DNA of 64,000 nucleotides from Balaenoptera acutorostrata (GCF_949987535.1 NC_080070.1:8552016-8616015), one strand, 5' to 3'. Positions 23,262 through 36,999 are shown, counted from the first letter of the stretch. Numbers and translations: made by a program. The notes: generated by a model not told the origin, from the sequence alone.

Positions 23262-24030
23262 CACATTGTTGTGTTAGTTTCTGCTGTATAACAAAGTGAA
23301 TCAGCTATACGTATACATATATCCCCATATCCCCTCCCTCTTGCGTCTCCCTCCCATCCTCCCTATCCCATCCCTCTAGGTGGTCACAAAGCACCGAGCT
23401 GATCGCCCTGTGCTATGCGGCTGCTTCCAACTAGCTATCTATTTTACATCTGGTAGTGTATATATGTCCATGCCACTCTCTCACTTCTTCGCAGCTTACC
23501 CTTCCCCCTCCCCGTGTCCTCAAGTCCATTCTCTACGTCTGTACCTTTATTCCTGTCCTGTTCCTAGGTTTCAGAACCACTTTTTTTTAGATTCCATACA
23601 TATGTGTTAGAATACAGTATTTGTTTTTCTCTGACTTACTTCATGCTGTACGACAGACTCTAGGTCCATCCACCTCACTACAAATAACTCAATTTCGTTT
23701 CTTTTTATGCCTGAGTAATATTCCATTGTATATATGTACCACATCTTCTTTATCCATTCATCTGTTGATGGACACTGAGGTTGTTTCCATGTCCTGCCTA
23801 CCGTAAATAGAGCTGCAGTGAACATTGTGGTTCATGACTCTTCTCGAATTATGGTTTTCTCAGGGTATATGGCCAGTAACGGGATTGCTGGGTCATATGG
23901 TAGTTCTATTTTTAGTTTTTTAAGGAACCTCCATACTGTTCTCCACAGTGGCTGTATCAATTTACATTCCCACCAACAGTGCAAGAGGGTTCCCTTTTCT
24001 CCACACCCTCTCCAGCATTTACTGTTTGTA
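23262..24030 (-). mobile_element. Younger 5'-truncated L1
   Basis: It carries the same 3' untranslated region as the L1 at 4.9-6.0 kb (GTTAGTTTCTGCTGTATAAC, CATCCCTCTAGGTGGTCACA), then the ORF2 C-terminus on the minus strand. That part includes [20 protein letters not shown] near 24020-23960 and [18 protein letters not shown] near 23720. It stops abruptly next to an older L1 piece. Confidence 0.88.
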
Positions 24031-24054
24031 GATTTAAAAATATATATATATATG

Positions 24055-24290
24055 TACATAAGAGAAAAATTTACCATTAGTGACATTTAATGTATTCACA
24101 ATTTATACAGCCATCACCACTATCTAGTTTCTGAACATCTTCATCATCCTGAAGGGAAATCCTGTACCCATTAAACAGTTACTCCTTGTTTCCCTCTCCC
24201 ACCACCTCCCACCCTAGGGAACCACTAATCTGTTTTATGTCTTTAAGGATTTGCCAACCCTGGTTATTTCAATAAATGGAATCATATAGT
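24055..24290 (-). repeat. Old L1M 3' end fragment
   Basis: GCCATCACCACTATCTAGTT, CCTGTACCCATTAAACAGTT and AATAAATGGAATCATATAG are the inverted 3' region of old mammalian L1s. A short (TA)n separates it from the younger L1. Confidence 0.7.
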
Positions 24291-24299
24291 AAAAAAATA

Positions 24300-27200
24300 A
24301 TAATAATAAAGAAAAAGGCTAGGAAGCCCTAATCTAAAGTTTAAAGTAACTTGTTATGGCTGTTCTCCTTGTATTCCAAAAATGAATAATTACTCTGCTT
24401 GATTATTTTACAAATGGATATCTTCTGAGTCATTTATAAGCATTAAGACATTTTATTTGTTATCATTAAAGAAGTAATTATGGGAAATCATGTTTACTAC
24501 CTCTAAAATTGTATCTATATATAAAACTATACATACATATGCACACATAAAAATCTACTTATATACAAATATGTTATATATATTTGTGTATATATGATTG
24601 CATAAAACCTGTTCTGTTTTAAATTATTTCACTACTATGCATTTCCACCTCCTAAATGAAATGGAAAATGTATATTAGTTTAATGCTCTTAATGTCTTAG
24701 CAATTAAACAGATTTTGCTACACAGAAAACTGGACTTTATTTTTATTCTCCACAGGACTTAGAAAGTCACATAGCACAGATATTCAGCAAATGCTGGTAC
24801 AAAGAATTAATGAGTTGCAGGTTGGATGAATGGGTAAATAAATGAACAAGTCCACATTTAGAAATAAAGGGTTTTAAGAGCTAAACTCCTTTGTGGTTAT
24901 ACATACAAAGATTATACAAACTAGTAATTCCAGGACACCATTTCACTAGAGAAACACAATTGAAAACCATTTCTTACAGCCAGCATGTTTTTGGCCAGGT
25001 TGCTTTCAGCAAACTAAGATGCCTATAAAATGCCTATTATAGACCGAGGGAAAGAACAAACTAGAATGGTCCATCATATTAACCTTGCCTATATAAACAG
25101 AAGCCATAAACCCTTTGTGGTATTGGGGCCTCTCTCCACAGTGCATTTCTTGAACGTAGGAGACTTTGTTTAGCCTTTTTCTAAAAACAACGTTGTAATT
25201 ATAGGGCTACTTACAGAGTTACATGTAAGGGCCTTTGAAGCAGGAGCATTCAATCGGGCAAAAATCACACTTCTAGACTTGAATAATTTTCTTTAGCATA
25301 GAATTTTTAAGGAATAAAATTGAAATGTAGCAAAAATTGTTGGAGTCATGTTCAAATTAATCGAATTTGTTGGCTTTCCTTGGTTGTGTTAATTTGCTAG
25401 ATAGTTTTAAGTAATCTGATGATAGAGGCCAGTAGGCCTATAGAGATGTTACTAAAATTTTCCAGAACTCTTCTTTTTTTTTTAATGTAATAATTGCGCT
25501 AGTCCAAAGGAGTAGGAGACACATAAATAGTGAGCTATCAAGCTGACAAGTTAGCGCCAGTAGGAATTCCTAAACCAAATTCTGTGCAGGCTACTCTTAA
25601 GGTAAGAAGTGCCCATTACTCACTCACACTGATACAAGAGTACCATCTGCTCTTTTATGGTATCACTGTCTCTTTGCAAAAAAAAAAGCAGCCTTTAGGG
25701 ATGGTAGGCCTGATATTTTGGGCTAATTATAAGTTAGATAATTGTATCTTGCTTAGCTACATTTCCCAAGTAGTTTTATCTAAATTTCCTGCCTAACTCC
25801 TACACCTTAATTTTATCTTCTACTCTAATTCTTACCAAGAACTGCAATGCACCGTTAATCCGCCCCTTGATTTGGGAGATGTAGGGACTGTGCCGTCCCA
25901 TCGGTGGGATAAATGACCCCTGACAACACTGGGATGTTATCCTTCAGGCAGTGATGGAGATGGAGAATCTGAAACTGGTTTGTAAAGGACAAAGGGTCCT
26001 TGAAGAGGGGAGGGTTAAATTTATTGTGCAAAGTGTCTGATGTTGCATTTATATTATAGAAATCAGATTTTGGGGGGGTTGTATATTTGATTAATACATG
26101 TGCCATCTGGCTATAGGAGAAAATAAGTTGAAAATTGGTATTGAATTTTCTAAGAAAGGATTAACTGGCCTTTCTTGCAAGCCTACAAGAGCACCAAGAC
26201 TAAGGTGTATGTCCTGAGAGTTAAGATGATGGACCACTTAGGGAGAGGGCCTTGGTACTTTTATTAGTGACACAAATGTGAAGGGCAAATGGCTTTGGTG
26301 ACTGGAATGTAGGTCCAACTTTCTACTAGGGTAGTGTTATGGAATGGTGCAGGCTGGTAGACTAGAGGGTGATTGCTTCAGATCAAAAAGCAATCACTTG
26401 GGAAGCAGCTGAATTTGAAAGGTTAGAGCAGAGGAATTTTCTTCAAAGCCTGGTAGTAGCACACTACTCACTACTACCAAATTCTACTATTAAAGAGCTC
26501 AGTGAGGCTGCTGTAGTCAGCACGGACCATGACTTAAAGTGGGGAACTGACCTCTACTGAACTGGGTTAAACATTTTGGCCAAAATTCTGCTTCCAGAAA
26601 TAAAAGTATACAGCTTAAAGTTAAAAAGCAAGAATGTTAAAAGAGTTACCCAGAAAATGACATATATTCTCTAAAAATTATATCAGGTATGCAATAAAAA
26701 CATTTGAGTTCTTGAGACAAAGGAAGGGAAAACACTGAAACACTGAAGTTTGAGGCTGGGTTAACAGGTGCATCATATCGAAGATATGGCTGGGAGAGGA
26801 GGGAAGGAAAGTACAGGAGAGGGGCCCAGGAGAGCACATACAACATCAGGAAACAGGTTTAGGATAGGTTTATAACAACCGCAACCAGGGCAGCAGAGCC
26901 CTGAGGACAGAGGTCTGGACATAAGCACTCCCGTCTTAATGTGCGTGTTTGGTGGGAGGCGAGCACGAGGATGCCGACAAGGGAGGAGTGCGTATGCTTC
27001 CATCTGCTCCGCAGCTCCCTCAGCAAAGACCTCAGTGACGGATATTTTCAGGACCAATGTTAGGTACAATGTGATTTCAAAGGCTCACCAGTCTCCCACC
27101 CTCCTACTTCTTTCTAGGCAGAAGCTGTTTAAAACACCTTTAATAGGAGATCACCGCCTTAAGGGATCAGGTCTTATTCCCTTTTTAATCTCCCACAGAA
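24300..27200. other. Unique intron, about 2.9 kb
   Basis: No gene was recognised. A possible degenerate L2 tail ends near 24850. The 25500-26560 stretch has a less AT-rich composition and could be an old retroelement interior, but I see no motif that identifies it. Confidence 0.4.
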
Positions 27201-27204
27201 GTTA

Positions 27205-27262
27205 GCTTAATACCTTAAAGAGAGTAGATGGTCAATAAACATTAGTTCAGAGAATGAATGAA
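27205..27262 (+). repeat. L2 3' tail fragment
   Basis: GTAGATGGTCAATAAACATT followed by AGAATGAATGAA is the L2 terminus. Confidence 0.55.
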
Positions 27263-30200
27263 AAAACAAAGGAATGATGAGCAATTTCAAAATTAAACAT
27301 GAAGACTTTTAAATACAAAACAATACGTACAAGGTGGTGCAGCGACTAAAAACCTTTTTATACTAAAACCTAACTAAGTAACAAATATAAAATGTTTGAC
27401 AGCAGAGTCTTTCCCATTTCTGTAGAGAGGATTTTAAACACAGACAATATAAGCACTCGGTCTCATATAAAATTGGGAAGGGGGCAGCAATAAGGGGAAG
27501 ATTTGTGGACCCTGGGGTGACAGAGTAATCCAAAAATTAGAGCACCAAAACTTTTTCCTATAAGCTGTTGGTCAGAAAACAGATACCTACAGGAAGAGAA
27601 AGTTCTCCATTAAAAGGACAAAGATACAAAATGAAAGAAATAAATTGCAAAAGACAGACTTCTTTGAACAGTCTTCTTAATGGGTGGCCTTATTTACAAC
27701 AGTCTGTGCATAAATTAAAGCTGTTCATAGGGGTTTGTCTGGTCCTGAGCAACATGGCATAACTCACCTGACCACTGTTGCTTTGCATGATGCATACACA
27801 GCTATAAATATTTTTTAGAAAAGTGGCATAGTTATAAAGAAATCTAAATCCCAATGTATTAATTAATTTAAATATCATTTTATATTCTGAGGACATCCAG
27901 GTGGGCTCTCAGGAGAACTAATGAATCAAAAGATAGAAAGTTATTTTTAATATTTGCAAACACTGAGAAAATATTTGTGTTTTGTTATTCTGTTTTCCAC
28001 CTCATTTCAGTTTCTTTGTTATTGTTTCAAAGCAATCTCTTAGGGAAAAAAGGCATTATGCAAATTTAGCATCAAGTGATATTACATCACCTCATTAGGC
28101 AACATCCTGGTAGGTGTCAGGAGTTCTTTAAAACAAAACCCATTCCCCATTCTTTCCTCTTCCTTCCCAGGAGTAAATCTACTATCAGTCTTGGATTTAA
28201 TGCATCTGGCTATAAATTAATTGTATTACTCTCTAGTCATTGTCATTATCTTTATATTATCATGTGGTAACTTTCCAGTGGAGTCCCATGCAAACGCACG
28301 GCTTTCCTTTAGTATTTTCAGCGAGAGCACACAGCTGGAGGATAAGGTCTGTTCACCACAACGGTTTCCCTGCCTCGGTGGCATCTGTTACCACAAAAGC
28401 TTCCAGGGAGTGCGTGGTTTCATTTGTCATAAGACTTCTTTTGCTGAGCAAGTATTTATTCATTTTCACAGTCAATTCCAAACTGGAAGTCTAATATGAA
28501 GAAAATGATCAAAATATCTATAAAAGCTACTATGAAATAAAGTACTGTATCTGCATATTCCATTTAATCTCCATAGGGAGCCAAAATTCATGTCTCCTAG
28601 CAATGAATGTAAACATCTCAATCATCGTCATTTTCCACCCCCTCTCAGAACTGGAAAAAAAAAAAAACATTAAGGATTTAGTTATGTGTAGGACACATCT
28701 TTAAGTCTACCCAATTTTCTTTTTCTTTGTCTCTCCTATTCTTTCAAAAGGAAATTCAGTTATCCGTGTGCAATAATACAGCATTAGAAACATTTCTTCC
28801 GACAAAAAGATAGGATTGGAAAGGACTTAAGAAATGACCTCTGTTGTCTTAGGTTGTCAGCGTTGGGGTCTTGGGCGGCTTCCCTGAAGAGTTTTGAAAA
28901 TAAGATTGGCCTCTGAGTTAAACTAAAATATAAACATTTAAAGGATTGGAACAAAATTACTACGAGATTAAATGGCTCCCAAGCTAGCAAGACTTCACTG
29001 TAATCTGATTGCAAATATTAGCAGAGCTTCATAATAAAGGACAGGGTCAGAAGGAAGCTGGAAAGATGGGCCAATATGGAGGCAAAAGGGTGGTGAGCAA
29101 GATGAACTTTTTATCCAACTACAGTCTAAGGAAGAGGGCTCCATGGTCCAAAGATAGTCTATTCTCTTTAGCTCTCAAATCATAATTTACTCCTCCTGTT
29201 CTGGGTCCATGCTCGAGCAGCAGGCATCTGATTCTAATCTGGCTCCTCACATGGTAACCCACCGAGGCGCGGGGTCGGGGTGGGGGGTTGGCAGGTTAGA
29301 GAACACAGGTGTCCAGTCCCTCCAGCATTACAGTTTTCGTTACATATTGATCCACTGGCATCCTGGTTTATAATCTGGCTCTCCACGTACCTTGCCAGCA
29401 TAGAATGTGCCGGCCACTCCATCCTATCCCAGCAGCAGTCACTCTTCTCATTGTAAATTAATGTAACAGTATTCTGATTGCAGATCTCAATCTCAGAGGC
29501 TGATTATATTTGAGAGCCAACTAGAGTACACTGATGAAATCAAGTTCTATCACAAGAATCTGACTTTGAATCGTAGAAAACTCATTAAGGTAATGTCAGA
29601 TATCTTGAGAGACAGCCTTCAAGACCTCTCCATGTGATCTAATTTCAGCTTCCAGAATTTGATGCAGCAAGCTAAGCTTCTTTTCCTTTCTGAAATTTCT
29701 ATGCATAGGCAAGCATTTCATCTATACTATCCTAAGAAGTTGTTTCAGATAAAATCTCTACTGAATCCTTTCTAATATAAGTGAAACCCAGTTTCTTTGT
29801 TTTTCTACTTTCTCATTAAAAATGAAATTTCCCCAGCAGTTCAACATTATTTTTATTTTCTCAAGGACTTCTTTTTTATAGATCATCCTCCTACATATAT
29901 AACTCCAATTATACTTCTCCTCCTCAGGTCATTTATGCTTTCTTTTATTTCTCTGAACCATGCCTACACATATTTTATACATTTTGCCTGAACTGCATTG
30001 TCCCTATCTTGAGGTGATACTCAAGATAGGATAACAGTGATTCTGAGTGGTAGTAGAAAAACCGATTAAAAAATTGGGGGTTATATATTTTCACACTATG
30101 CTTATGCCAGATGCTTTTTAAATTTATATTTGGTCTATGCTACTTTAGACATTTATCTCTCATATTTGACCAAAGACTACCCATCCCCACTGAATATATC

Positions 30201-30575
30201 TCTGTTATTGGTAAAATACTCTGGCTTCAGCTATATGATATTGAGTTAATTTAGTTTTAATTTTTTCCACCTCTGTCATTTTTAATCTTAAATTCACTTA
30301 TAGTTATCAATTCAGTAAATTACAGCCAACTTTTAGTTATCTCCAGCCTGATTATTTTCCCCACAAATGCCATTTTTAACTTTAACAGCAGACACCTATT
30401 CTATATAAGTAACTTGTTTCGTTTGCATTTCAAATAAGCTCTGTGTATTATTATTTTCAATAAGTCTGTATCATATAGTATGGAAGCCTATCAGAACTAA
30501 CCAGTTTCCCATTTCAGGGACAGTTCAATGGAAGAATTCAGCTTGACTAGGTTATTTTTGGAACCATGGAGGTTT
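27263..30575. other. Unique intron, about 3.3 kb
   Basis: No gene or named repeat was recognised. A POU octamer (28058-28065) and an ATF/CEBP-like motif (28081-28089) sit close together and are described under findings. Confidence 0.45.
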
Positions 30576-30602
30576 TGTGTGTGTGTGTGTGTGTGTGTGT
30601 GT
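30576..30602. repeat. (TG)n microsatellite
   Basis: About 13 uninterrupted TG units. A short (AT)n run follows near 30684-30702. Confidence 0.95.
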
Positions 30603-30941
30603 AGTATTTATGTATTTAAAACACATATAGGTACATTATTACAGAAGCATATGCACTGGTACATACCTCAATGGATGGAAAAAATATATATATATATATA
30701 GTTATGGTGGGTGCTTTGCTTAATCTTAATAAAAAAAATATTTATTTCAAGATTGGAAAGAAAAGGAATAATAAATTGCCTAGGGACAGAAGGAGAAAGA
30801 AGTCATCACCACTGAGTATCTTGTAACTTCAATATCATGTTTAGAGTACATTTTTAGATACTGGTTACTCCTATCTAAAAAATTATGGTAAAGCAATCTA
30901 AAGCCAAATATTAATTTTAAAATCATCTACTATATTCATTC

Positions 30942-31113
30942 ATTTTTTTTATACATCTTTATTGGAGTATAATTGCTTTACAATGTTGTGTTAGTTTCTG
31001 CTGTACAACAAAGTGAACCAGCTATATGTACACATATATCCCCCAATCCCCTCCCTCTTGAGCCTCCCTCCTACCCTCCCTATCCCACCCCCCTAGGTCG
31101 TCAAAAAGCTGAT
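30942..31113 (-). mobile_element. Short 5'-truncated L1 3' end
   Basis: On the plus strand the inverted tail (TTTTTTTTATACATCTTTAT) leads into GTTAGTTTCTGCTGTACAAC and CACCCCCCTAGGTCGTCAAA, then stops. It is the same young subfamily as the copies at 4.9 and 23.3 kb. Confidence 0.85.
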
Positions 31114-32026
31114 ATTGTATGTGTGTGTAGTGATTCCCAAATTCAAACCCTCTGTGACAGTCTATGAGACCTACGTACAATGACTACTCATTCAGGAAGA
31201 ACACATTTCTTCTCTGCTCAGCATTATTTCATTAATACTTCCATTTTTACATGAAAACCTTATAAATTATTCTATCAGTTCTCTTTATGCAAATCCATGA
31301 CTGGTTAATAGAGCTGAAACATCTATCTGCCTATGATATGTACAAAGCTTCATCTTGTAGACTTGAGTACCTCATAATATCAGTCCTCCTGACTTTGCTG
31401 CTCTGATCACCTTACCATTTTGATGTTTTGACATGAAACAAAATAAAAACTTTTGGTTTCTAGAGACCTTTACATGGCTGCCTTCTGAGAAGAAAAAATT
31501 AATAAGATAAGAATGCAACGTCGGGCAGATCATGAGTGTTAGGCTTAGTGATGTGAGTTTCTTCTGCAAAGATCAAAAAAAAAAAAAAGAAACCGTCAAC
31601 ATATTGTTTTCATATCTTATGTCTGAAAAAACGTGGATAACCTTTTGCGACATTTTTGTATTTCATCAATATAAAATTCACCTGTTTTATTTGAAATACC
31701 TGGATATTAAAAACATGAAAGTCGTGCTCTACAGAAAGAGAGGGCTGTTTTTATTTCTTTCATATAAAATGCTTTTCAATACGGTTCCAAACAAATTGTC
31801 ATCTAAACCATATTTTTGAATATACTTCCCAGGACCAAATCGGGGATATTGAAAGTAAAAGGGTAGGATTTCAAAATGAAGGTTTTGCAGCTCTTATAAA
31901 TGTATCTTTTACTTTACTGCTTAACAAAAATGCTTCAGCCTTCAACTTTAATTATGCTGAAAGCACACAGTAATTCTACAATCTAGAAGAAATTAAAACT
32001 TTCATAATCGATTAGCTTATCCGGGG
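31114..32026. other. Unique intron
   Basis: No gene or repeat was recognised. A short A-run lies near 31576-31590. Confidence 0.5.
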
Positions 32027-32189
32027 CCCAATTTATTTTAGTTTAGTTTAGTTTAGTTTATTTATTTCCCAATCGCCCAATTCATCCAACACCCCACCCC
32101 CCAATTTCCCCCCTTGGTATCCATACATTTGTTCTCTACATCTGTGTCTCTATTTCTGCTTTGAACACTGGTTCATCTGTACCATTTTT

Positions 32190-35100
32190 CTAGATTCCAC
32201 ATAAATGCATTAATATATGATATTTATTTTTCTCTTTCTGACTTACTTCACTCTGTATGACAGTCTCTAGGTTGATCCACGTCTCCACAAATGACCCAAT
32301 TTCGTTCCTTTTTATGGCTGAGTAATATTCCATTGTATATATATACCACATCTTCTTTATCCATTCATCTGTCGATGGGCATTTAGGCTGCTTCCATGAC
32401 CTAGCTATTGTAAATAGTGCTGCAATGAACATTGGGGTGCATGTGTCTTTTTGAATTATGGTTTTCTCTAGGTATATGCCCAGTAGTGGGATTGTTGGGT
32501 CACACGGTAATTCTATTCTTAGTTTTTTAAGGAACCTCCATAACGTTCTCCATAGTGGATGTGTCAATTTACATTCCCACCAACAGTGCAAGAGGGTTCC
32601 CTCTTCTCCACACCCTCTCCAGCATTTATTGTTTGTAGATTTTCTGATGATGCCCATTCTAACTGGTGTGAGGTGATACTTCATTGTAGTTTGGATTTGC
32701 ATTTCTCTAATAATTAGTGATGTTGAGCAGCTTTTCATGTGCTTCTTGGCCATGTGTATGTCTTCTTTGGAGAAATGTCTATTTAGGACTCCTGCCCATG
32801 TTTTGATTGGGTTGTTTGGTTTTTTGGTATTGAACTTCATGAGCTGATTATATATTCTGAAGATTAATCCATTTTCCGCTGATTCGTTTGCAAATATTTT
32901 CTCCCATTCTGAGGGTTGTCTTTTCATCTTGTTTATAGTTTCCTTCGGTGTGCAAAAATTTTTAAGTTTCATTAGGTTCCATTTGTTTATTTTTGTTTTT
33001 ATTTCCATTACTCTAGGAGGTGGATCAAATAAGATCTTGCCGTGATTTATATCAAAGAGTGTTCTTCCTATGTTTTCCTCTAAGAGTTTTATAGTGTCTG
33101 GTCTTACATTTAGGTCTTTAATCCATTTGGAGTTTACTTTTGTGTATGGTGTTAGGGAGTTTTCTAATTTCATTCTTTTACATGTATCTGTCCAGTTTTC
33201 CCAGCACCACTTACTGAAGACACTGTCTTTTCTCCATTGTATATCCTTGCCTCCTTTGTCATAGATTAATTGACCATAGGTGCGTGGGTTTACCTCTGGG
33301 CTTTCTATCTTGCTCCATTGATCTATATTTCTGCTTTTGTGCCAGTACCATATTGTCTTGATTACTATAGCTTTGTAGTATAGTCTGAAGTCAGGGAGTC
33401 TGATTTCTCCAGCTCTGTTTTTTTGTTCTCAAGATTGCTTTGGCTATTCGGTGTCTTTTGTGTCTCCAAACAAAATTTAAGATTTTTTGTGTTAGTTCTG
33501 TAAAAAATGCCATTGGTAATTTGATAGGGATTGCAATGCATCTGTAGATTGCTTTGGGAAGTATAGTCATTTTCACAATATTGATTCTGCCAATCCAAGA
33601 ACATAGTATATATTCCCATCTGTTTGTGTCATCTTTGATTTCTTTCATCAGTATCTTATAGTTTTCTGAGTCCAGGTCTTTTACCTCCTCAGGTAGCTTT
33701 ATTCCTAGGTATTTTTTTCTTTTTGTTACAGTGGTGAATGGGATTGTTTCCTTAATTTCTCTTTCTGATCTTTCGTTGTTAGTGTATAGGAATGCAAGAG
33801 ATTTCTGTGCATTAATTTTGTATCCTGCTATGTTACCAAATTCATTGATTAGCTCTAGTAGTTTTCTGGTAGCATCTTTAGGATTTTCTAGGTATAGTAT
33901 CATGTCATCTGCAAACAGTGACTGTTTTACTTCTTCTTTTCCAATTTGTATTCCTTTTATTTATTTTTCTTCTCTGATTGCCGTGGCTAGGATTTCCAAA
34001 ACTATGTTGAATAACAGTGGCGAGAGTGGACATCCTTGTCTTGTTCATGACCTTAGAGGAAATGCTTTCAGTTTTTCACCATTGAGAATGATGTCTGTTG
34101 TGAGTTGTCATATATGGCCTTTATTATGTTGAGGTAGGTCCCTCTATGCCCTCTTTCTGGAGAGTTTTTATCATAAATAGGTGTTGAATTTTGTCAGAAG
34201 CTTTTTCTGCATCTATTGAGATGATCACAGGTTTTTATTCTTCAATTTGTTAATATGGTGTATCACATTGATTGATTTGCCTATATTGAAGAAGCCTTGC
34301 ATCACTGGGATAAATCCCACTTGATCGTGGTGTATGATCCTTTTAATATGTTGTTGGATTCTGTTTGCTAGCATTTTGCTGAGGATTTTTGCATCTATAT
34401 TCATCAGTGATACTGGTCTGTAATTTCCTTTTTTTGTAGTATCTTTGTCTGGTTTTGGTATCAGGGTGATGGTGGCCTCATAGAATGAGTTTGGGAGTGT
34501 TCCTTCCTCTGCAATTTTTTGGAAGAGTTTGAGAAGGATGGGTGTTAGCTCTTCTCTAAATGTTTCATAGAATTCACCTGTGAAGCCATCTGGTCCTGGA
34601 CTTCTGTTTGTTGGAAGATTTTTAATCACAGTTTCAATTTCATTACTTGCGATTGGTCTGTTCATATTTTCTATTTCTTCCTGCTTCAGTCTTGGAAGGT
34701 TATACCTTTCTAAGAATTTGTCCATTTATTACAGATTGTCCATTTTATTGGCATAGAGTTGCTTGTAGTAGTCTCTTAGGATGCTTTGTATTTCTGTGGT
34801 GTCTTGTAACTTCTCCTTTTTCACTTCTAATTTTATTGATTTGAGTCCTCTCCCTCTTTTTCTTGATGAGTCTGGCTAAAGGTTTATCAATTTTGTTTAT
34901 CTTCTCAAAGAACCAGCTTTTAGTTTTATTGATCTTGCTATTGTTTTATTTGTTTCTATTTCATATATTTCTGCTCTGATCCTTATGGTTTCTTTCCTTC
35001 TACTAACTTTGGGGGTCTTTTTGTTCTTCTTTCTCTAGTTCCTTTAGGTGTAAGGTTAGATTGTTTATTTGAAGTTTTTGTTTCCTGAGGTAGGAATGTA

Positions 35101-36039
35101 TTGCTATAAACTCCCCTCTTAGAACTGCTTTTGCTGCATCCCATAGGTTTTGGCTCGTCATGTTTTAGTTGTCATTTGTGTCTAGGTATTTGTTAATTTC
35201 CTCTTCGATTTCTTCAGTGAGCTCTTGGTTATTTAGTAGTGTATTGTTTAGCCTACATGTGTTTTTTACTTTTTTTTTCCTGTAATTTATTTCTAATCTA
35301 ATAGCTAATTTATTTCTAATCTCTAATCTCATAGAATTATTTCTAATCTCGTTGTGGTCATAAAGATGCTTGATATGATACCAATTTTCTTAAATGTACC
35401 AAGGCCTGATTTGTGAACCCAAGATGTGATCTATCCTGCAGAATGTTCCGTGAGCACTTGAGAAGAAAGTGTAATCTGCTGTTTCTGGATGGAATGTCCT
35501 GTAAATATAAATTAAATCTATCTGGTCTATTGTGTCATTTAAAGCTTCTGTTTCCTTATTTATTTTCATTTTGGATGATCTGTCCATTGGTGTAAGTGAG
35601 GTGTTAAAGTCCCCTAGTATTATTGTGCTACTTCCATTTCCCCTTTTATAGCTGTTAGCCTTTGCCTTATATATTGAGGTGCTCCTATGTTGGATGCATA
35701 TATATTTATAATTGTTATATCTTCTTCTTGGATTGAGCCCTTGATCATTATGTAGTGTCCTTCCTTGTCTCTTGTAACATTCTTTATTTTAAAGTCTATT
35801 TTATCTGATATGAGTGTTGCTACTCCAGCTTTCTTTTGATTTCCATTTGCATTCAATATCTTTTTCCATCCCCTCACTTTCAGTCTGTAGGTGTCCCTAG
35901 GTCTGAAGTGGGTCTCTTGTAGACAGCATATATATGGGTGTTGTTTTTGTAACCATTCAGCCAGTCTGTGTCTTTTGGTTGGAGCATTTAATCCATTCAC
36001 ATTTAAGGTAATTATTGGCATGTATGATCCTATTACCAT
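32190..36039 (-). pseudogene. L1 ORF2 pseudogene (endonuclease/reverse transcriptase)
   Basis: From ATG 36039 to the stop at 32190 it spans about 1,283 codons, the usual ORF2 length. The endonuclease start is clear (ITLNVNGLNAPTKRHR, CCLQETHFRPRDTY). A frameshift occurs before the GDFN catalytic segment near 35610. The reverse transcriptase is readable as [12 protein letters not shown] and [19 protein letters not shown] (34725-34225), with a stop at its end. [12 protein letters not shown] (near 33930-33890) keeps the catalytic aspartates, but a TAA lies 14 codons upstream. The last 327 residues (33173-32190) are open and include the cysteine-rich motif [20 protein letters not shown]. No intact enzyme can be made. 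Confidence 0.92.
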
Positions 36040-36118
36040 TTTCTTAATTGTTTTGGGTTTGTTTTTGTAGGTCCTTTTCTTCTCTTGTGTTTCCCACTTA
36101 GAGAAGTTCCTTTAGCAT

Positions 36119-36999
36119 TTACTGTAGAGCTGGTTTGGTGGTGCTGAATTCTCTTAGCTTTTGCTTGTCTGTAAAGCTTTTGATTTCTCCATTGAATCTG
36201 AATGACATCCTTGCTGGGAAGAGTAATCTTGGTTGTAGGTTCTTCCCTTTCATTACTTTAAATATATTGTACCACTCCCTTCTGGCTTGCAGAATTTCTG
36301 CTGAGAAATCAGCTGTTAACCTTATGGGAGTCCCCTTGTATGTTATTTGTTGTTTTTCCCTTGTTGCTTTTAATAATTTTTCTTCGTCTTTAATTTTTGT
36401 CAATTTGATTACTATGTATCTTGGCATGTTTCTCCTTGAGTTTATCCTGCCTGGGACTCTCTGCCCTTCCTGGACTCGGGTGGCTATTTCCTTTCCCATG
36501 TGAGGGAAGTTTTCGACTATAATCTCTTCAAATATTTTCTCGGGTCCTTTCTCTTTCTCTTCTCCTCCTTCTGGGACCCTTATAATGCAAATGTTGGTGC
36601 ATTTAACATTGTCCCAGAGGTCTCTTAGGCAGTCTTTATTTCTTTTCATTCTTTTTCCTTTATTCTGTTCCATGGCAGTGATTTCCACCATTCTGTCTTC
36701 CAGGTCACTTATCTGTTCTTCTGACTCAGTTATTCTGACACTGATTCCTTTTAGTATATTTTTCATTTCAGTTATTGTATTGTTCATCTCTGTTTCTTCT
36801 TTAATTCTTCTAGGTGTTTGTTCTTTAATTTTTCTAGGTCTTTGTTAAACATTTCTTTCATCTTCTTGATCTTTGCCTCCATTCTTTTTCCAAGGTCCTG
36901 TATCATCTTCACTGTCATTATTCTGAATTCTTTTTCTGGAAGGTTGCCTATCTCCACTTCATTTACTTGCTTTTCTGGGGTTTTATCTTGTTCCTTCAT
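36119..36999 (-). pseudogene. L1 ORF1 pseudogene (RNA-binding chaperone)
   Basis: ORF1 encodes the trimeric coiled-coil RNA-binding protein that coats L1 RNA. The 36999-36784 frame holds the charged coiled-coil start (MKEQDKTPEKQVNEVEIGNL). The 36787-36119 frame holds the rest of the coiled coil, the RRM-like region (CTNICIIRVPEGGEEKEKGP) and the C-terminal domain (KGTPIRLTADFSAE, QPRLLFPARMSFRFNGEIKS). The two are out of frame with each other near 36786. One small indel is the only obvious break in an otherwise ~293-codon ORF. Confidence 0.9.

Noticed and set aside
25855..26560. Possible retroviral interior in the less AT-rich block
   Set aside because: No conserved retroviral motif or flanking LTR could be identified, so it was left as unclassified intron.
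32190..33173. Longest open frame (327 residues, minus strand) as a host gene
   Set aside because: It is the C-terminal part of L1 ORF2, with the L1 cysteine-rich motif, inside a full-length L1 with broken upstream frames.
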